Part shown: piece by piece, positions 41,042 through 44,192 of the stretch
How positions within the stretch are numbered: the stretch's first letter is position 1
Layout: each line of letters starts with the position of its first letter
NCBI RefSeq assembly: GCF_001641695.1
Contig: NZ_LSEF01000058.1
Span: forward strand, 1 to 44,192
DNA: 44,192 bases
Direction of reading: 5' to 3'
From: Bradyrhizobium neotropicale
GTDB taxonomy: Bacteria; Pseudomonadota; Alphaproteobacteria; Rhizobiales; Xanthobacteraceae
The notes under the pieces: model-generated
What the model saw: the letters and a program-made list of their open reading frames with translations, nothing else
Databases searched by the model: none
Told to the model about the DNA's origin: nothing
Program-made: the position numbers and the translations under genes

Positions 41042-41437
41042 TTACTGCTTGATCTTGCCGTCCTTGTCGAACTGCGAGACATAGGCCCAGAGATTGTTGA
41101 TCTCCGTCTCGTTCTTGATGCCGGCGAACGCCATCTTGGTGCCCGGGATCTTGGCCTTCGGGTCCTTGATGTATTCCTTGAACGTCGCCTCGTTCCAGGT
41201 GATGCCCGAATTCTTGTTCGCGTCCGAGTAATTGTAGTCGGGCGCGGTGCCGGAATGACGTCCGTCCAGACCATTGAGCTCCGGTCCGACCTTGTTCTTG
41301 GCGCCTTCGCCGATCGCGTGGCAGGCCAGGCATTTGTTGAACGAGGTCTTGCCGGCGGCGGCATCCTGCGCCATCGCGGCGGACGCCGTCGCGGTCACGG
41401 TGAGGATCATCAGTGCGCCAAAAGTCAGTTTTTTCAT
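41042..41437 (-). CDS. cycA: Class I cytochrome c (c550/c2 type)
   Basis: This 131-aa periplasmic electron carrier has a signal peptide (MKKLTFGALMILTVTATASA, cleavage after AMAQ near residue 24). The heme-binding CLACH is C36-C39-H40, and the axial Met is M102 in GTKMAFAG. The sequence strongly resembles rhizobial cytochrome c550 (CycA), which has been linked to electron transfer in nitrate respiration in Bradyrhizobium. The symbol is given on that resemblance. ATG 41437 has AAGAG about 6 bases upstream. It is divergent from glcD across a 238-bp gap with a dyad at 41513-41536. Confidence 0.9.
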   Translation of the reverse strand: MKKLTFGALMILTVTATASAAMAQDAAAGKTSFNKCLACHAIGEGAKNKVGPELNGLDGRHSGTAPDYNYSDANKNSGITWNEATFKEYIKDPKAKIPGTKMAFAGIKNETEINNLWAYVSQFDKDGKIKQ

Positions 41438-41512
41438 CGGATGCTCTTCGTCTCTTCCCGGGGGTCAGATTGAGGATCGTGGTTTTGGCAGGTCCGGTGC
41501 AAGCGGACAAGC

Positions 41513-41536
41513 CGCGAAAGTTTGACAGGTTTCGCG
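41513..41536. promoter_or_regulatory. CGCGAAA-N10-TTTCGCG dyad between cycA and glcD
   Basis: This is a perfect 7-bp dyad with a 10-bp spacer that includes a TTGACA (41522-41527) on the plus strand. It is well placed as an operator in the divergent promoter region. The regulator is unknown. Confidence 0.45.
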
Positions 41537-41675
41537 ATAGCAAACTTGCCCCAGAGAGAACTTGCGCTGCAACAAAGCAATGCGACCTTCGGATGGGCCT
41601 ACCCAAACCACCGCGGACGTGCTTGATTCGTCGTGACAAATTGATCGTTCGGCGCAGAGCCGGAAGGGACGTCCA

Positions 41676-43169
41676 ATGGCCATCATGATGCCGGCAGCCG
41701 ACCAGGCTGTGCTGGCGCGGCGCGCGGAGATCGTCGCCGCGCTGCGCGCAATCGTCCCCGGCGAGGGCGTGATCGACAGCGCTCCCGAAATGCGGGCCTA
41801 TGAATCCGACGGGCTGACCGCCTATCGGCAGCCGCCGATGGTGGTGGTGCTGCCGGATACCACCGAGCAGGTCTCACAGGTCCTGAAATATTGTGCCGCT
41901 CACGGCATCAAGGTGGTGCCGCGCGGCTCCGGCACCTCGCTGTCCGGCGGCGCGCTGCCGCTCGAGGACGGCGTGCTGCTTGGCCTCGGCAAGTTCAAGC
42001 GCATCCGCGAGATCGATTTCGACAACCGCGTCGTCGTCACCGAGCCCGGCGTCACCAACCTCGCGATCAGCCAGGCGGTCGCGCATGCCGGCTTCTACTA
42101 CGCGCCGGATCCGTCATCGCAGATCGCCTGCTCGATCGGCGGCAATGTCGCGGAAAATTCCGGCGGCGTGCACTGCCTGAAATACGGCATGACCACCAAC
42201 AACGTGCTCGGCTGCGAGATCGTGCTGATGAGCGGCGAGATCCTGCGCATCGGCGGCAAGTCGGCGGAGAATTCCGGCTACGACCTGATGGGCGTCATCA
42301 CCGGCTCCGAAGGCCTGCTCGGTGTCATCACCGAGATCACGGTGCGCATCCTGCAAAAGCCGGAGACGGCGCGCGCGCTGATGGTCGGTTTCGCGCAAGT
42401 CGAGGCAGCCGGCGAATGCGTGGCGCGCATCATCGGTGCCGGCATCATTCCCGGCGGCATGGAGATGATGGACAAGCCCGCGATCCACGCCGCGGAGGCC
42501 TTCGTCCATGCCGGCTATCCCCTCGATGTCGAGGCGCTGCTCATCATCGAGCTCGACGGCCCGTCGATCGAGGTCGACGAGCTGATCAGCCGCGTCGAGG
42601 CAATCGCCAATGGTTGCGGCTCGACCACTTGCCAGATCTCGACCTCGGAGGCCGAGCGCAACCTGTTCTGGGCGGGCCGCAAGGCCGCATTCCCGGCCGT
42701 GGGCCGAATCTCGCCCGACTATCTCTGCATGGACGGCACCATCCCGCGCGGCGCGCTGCCGAAGGCGCTGGCACGGATCCGGGAGCTGTCGGAAAAATAC
42801 CAGCTCGGCTGCGCCAACGTGTTCCACGCCGGCGACGGCAATCTGCATCCCCTGATCCTCTACGATGCCAACAAGCCCGGCGAGATCGAGCGCGCCGAGG
42901 CCTTCGGCGCCGACATCCTGCGCGCCTGCGTCGAGTTCGGCGGCGTGCTCACCGGCGAGCACGGCGTCGGCATCGAGAAGCGCGATCTGATGGGCGACAT
43001 GTTCACCGAGATCGACCTCAACCAGCAGCAGCGCCTGAAATGCGCCTTCGATGCGCAGGGCCTGCTCAATCCCGGCAAGGTGTTTCCGACCCTGCATCGC
43101 TGCGCCGAGCTCGGCCGCATGCATGTCCATGCCGGCAAGCTGGCGTTTCCGGATCTCCCGCGGTTCTAG
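41676..43169 (+). CDS. glcD: Glycolate oxidase FAD-linked subunit GlcD
   Basis: This 497-aa FAD-dependent subunit of glycolate dehydrogenase oxidises glycolate to glyoxylate together with GlcE and GlcF. The FAD-binding-4 domain shows PRGSGTSLSGGALPLEDGVL near residues 85-104 and IACSIGGNVAENSGGVHCLK. The FAD-oxidase C-terminal domain has NVFHAGDGNLHPLILYD and GVLTGEHGVGIEKRDLMGDM. The length is typical. ATG 41676 follows GAAGGG. The glcE partner starts at 43911, but an opposite-strand ABM gene and a repeat lie between, an unusual break of the normal glcDEF order. D-lactate dehydrogenase activity is a possible alternative. Confidence 0.92.
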   Translation: MAIMMPAADQAVLARRAEIVAALRAIVPGEGVIDSAPEMRAYESDGLTAYRQPPMVVVLPDTTEQVSQVLKYCAAHGIKVVPRGSGTSLSGGALPLEDGVLLGLGKFKRIREIDFDNRVVVTEPGVTNLAISQAVAHAGFYYAPDPSSQIACSIGGNVAENSGGVHCLKYGMTTNNVLGCEIVLMSGEILRIGGKSAENSGYDLMGVITGSEGLLGVITEITVRILQKPETARALMVGFAQVEAAGECVARIIGAGIIPGGMEMMDKPAIHAAEAFVHAGYPLDVEALLIIELDGPSIEVDELISRVEAIANGCGSTTCQISTSEAERNLFWAGRKAAFPAVGRISPDYLCMDGTIPRGALPKALARIRELSEKYQLGCANVFHAGDGNLHPLILYDANKPGEIERAEAFGADILRACVEFGGVLTGEHGVGIEKRDLMGDMFTEIDLNQQQRLKCAFDAQGLLNPGKVFPTLHRCAELGRMHVHAGKLAFPDLPRF

Positions 43170-43179
43170 GGGATCGTGC

Positions 43180-43205
43180 GGAGGGAAGAGCAAGCTCCTC
43201 CCTCC
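43180..43205. terminator. Hairpin between convergent glcD and ABM genes
   Basis: GGAGGGA (43180-43186) pairs with TCCCTCC (43199-43205) around a 12-base loop, located 10 bases after glcD and just before the ABM stop. It is likely a two-way terminator without a T-tract. Confidence 0.55.
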
Positions 43206-43213
43206 AAGGCCAC

Positions 43214-43540
43214 TTAAAGCAGCCCGTATTGAGTCCGCTCGCGCTTGGCCAGCAGCGGCAGCGCCTTGCCGGCGATGTAGGTCTTGAAGTGCGCGCTCTC
43301 TTGGTGGGCCTTGAAGGCCGCCTCGTCGCGGAACAGTTCGTAGAACAGGAACTGGGCCGGATTATCCTTGGCGCGGCTGATCAGGAACAGTTTCACGCCG
43401 GGCTCGCTTTGCGCTTCCGGGAGGAAGCCGCGCAGGATCTCGGCGACCCGGTCGGCCTCGTCGGCCTTCGCTTCCCATTGCGCCACGACCAGAAGGCCGC
43501 CGCCGTTGATTGCCTCGTTGATCATTGCCGGCTGGCTCAT
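43214..43540 (-). CDS. Antibiotic biosynthesis monooxygenase (ABM) family protein
   Basis: This 108-aa ferredoxin-like-fold protein is of the ABM/YgiN type. Family features are GGGLLVVAQWEAKADEAD, SEPGVKLFLISRAKDNPAQF and FLFYELFRDEAAFKAHQESA, ending in HFKTYIAGKALPLL. Such small dimeric proteins act on quinols or as cofactor-free monooxygenases, or have uncertain roles. ATG 43540 has AGGAG 7 bases upstream. It is inserted on the opposite strand between glcD and glcE, with no clear link to glycolate metabolism. Confidence 0.85.
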   Translation of the reverse strand: MSQPAMINEAINGGGLLVVAQWEAKADEADRVAEILRGFLPEAQSEPGVKLFLISRAKDNPAQFLFYELFRDEAAFKAHQESAHFKTYIAGKALPLLAKRERTQYGLL

Positions 43541-43910
43541 GATGGAACTCCTCTCGCATCGTCCCCGGCGCCCGATGCGCAGGGACAGTTCGACAGATAG
43601 CGAAGTCTGTGCGTCAATGATTCGACGTCGATCGAAGTGCGAATGTCGCGTGGCGACCGGTCCGGCGGGAAGGCAGTCCAGATCCTCATGGTGAGGAGAC
43701 CGCCAACGGGTCCGCGCGAAGCGCGGCCCGATGACAGGCTCCGCGGTCGTCTCGAACCATGAGGGTCCGGCTGGGCCTTCATCCTTCGAGACGCTTGCTC
43801 CGCAAGCCCCTCAGGACGAGGTCGGGACCGGACGCCAGCCGCAGCGCTCCGAGGCACCGTCGTCATGCGTCGAATTGATTTCCGCCGCGAATTTCGCTAC
43901 CCGCTTCAGC
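43541..43910. other. Region between the ABM gene and glcE
   Basis: This 370-bp stretch has no gene I can support. It mainly holds the second copy of the dispersed palindromic repeat (43684-43815). No ribosome binding site is clear before the glcE start. Confidence 0.5.
43684..43815. repeat. Dispersed palindromic repeat, copy 2
   Basis: Arms CCTCATGG (43684-43691) with CCATGAGG (43757-43764), and GTCTCGAA (43749-43756) with TTCGAGAC (43785-43792). A small GCTTG/CAAGC hairpin (43793-43797 with 43803-43807) follows, then CCCTCAGG. It shares GGCCTTCATCC and TTCGAGACGC with copy 1 at 10163-10262 and has the same orientation. Confidence 0.7.
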
Positions 43911-44192
43911 GTGGATACGCTCAAGGTCAGAGACGCCAAAGACGTCGAAGAGGTCGTGCGCGCGGCGATTGCCAATGAGCAGCCGCTCGAGATCATCGGT
44001 CATGGCACCAAGCGCGGGATCGGCCACGCGATGGCCACCAACGCCGTGCTCGACGTCTCCGCACTCAGCGCGGTGACCTCGTACGAGCCCAACGAGCTCA
44101 TTGTCACCCTGCAGGCCGGCGCGCCGCTTGCGGACGTGCTGTCGCTGATCGATTCCAAGAACCAGCAATTCGCCTTCGAGCCGATGAACACG
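43911..44192 (+). CDS. glcE: Glycolate oxidase subunit GlcE, N-terminal part (cut by window end)
   Basis: The visible 94 residues match the FAD-binding start of GlcE: VDTLKVRDAKDVEEVVRAAI, then EIIGHGTKRGIGHAM, VLDVSALSAVTSYEPNELIV and TLQAGAPLADVLSLID. The start is taken as GTG 43911, because homologues begin at this point; the frame is open further upstream with a TTG at 43875. No Shine-Dalgarno sequence is seen. The gene runs off the window, so the rest (and glcF) cannot be checked. Confidence 0.85.
   Translation, partial: MDTLKVRDAKDVEEVVRAAIANEQPLEIIGHGTKRGIGHAMATNAVLDVSALSAVTSYEPNELIVTLQAGAPLADVLSLIDSKNQQFAFEPMNT

Overview
The window (44,192 bp, GC-rich) looks like chromosomal DNA of a Bradyrhizobium-type alphaproteobacterium. 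Pointers are the fused 1,143-aa indolepyruvate:ferredoxin oxidoreductase with a divergent Lrp regulator, a cytochrome c550-like protein, a zinc-free 41-aa L36, many LysR regulators, an orphan Bug-type binding protein, and the palindromic dispersed repeats between genes. Genus assignment is inference from gene content; no database was searched.

Layout. 1-1423: an apparently intact IS30-family insertion sequence with perfect 30-bp ends. 1568-5996: an EmrA/EmrB-type efflux pump with an AhpD-like protein, divergent from a LysR regulator. 6096-10138: indolepyruvate oxidoreductase and its Lrp/AsnC regulator. 10396-13638: a three-gene catabolic operon (Ldh2-type dehydrogenase, flavin monooxygenase, FAH-family hydrolase). 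13946-17515: a c-di-GMP protein with four tandem GAF domains, GGDEF and EAL.

17489-30755 is mostly a surface polysaccharide locus: galE, a WecG/TagA glycosyltransferase, a Wzz-like chain-length protein with a degenerate kinase domain, a methyltransferase, three more glycosyltransferases, a Wzy/WaaL-type polymerase or ligase, a CelD/FemAB-like acyltransferase, and a PCMT-like methyltransferase. UDP-galactose supply, sugar transfer, lipid-linked assembly, polymerisation and chain-length control are all represented. A TTAA-centred motif recurs in the gaps between these genes.

30998-34313: LysR, SDR, pirin and WrbA, a likely quinone or electrophile stress module. 34415-37969: Bug binding protein, a small Cys-rich exported protein, a YbaK deacylase, and an amidohydrolase/haloacid dehalogenase operon. 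38280-41437: L36, a TPR protein, two small proteins, an alpha/beta hydrolase and cytochrome c. 41676-44192: glycolate oxidase glcD, and glcE cut by the window end. These two are separated by an opposite-strand ABM gene and a dispersed repeat.

I found no CRISPR array, tRNA, rRNA or phage module. Nothing here can be called a new system with confidence. The strongest leads are the GATAATC repeats around the efflux operon, the Walker A-less Wzz kinase domain, the PCMT-like protein lacking its usual substrate loop, and the shared motif in the polysaccharide locus.
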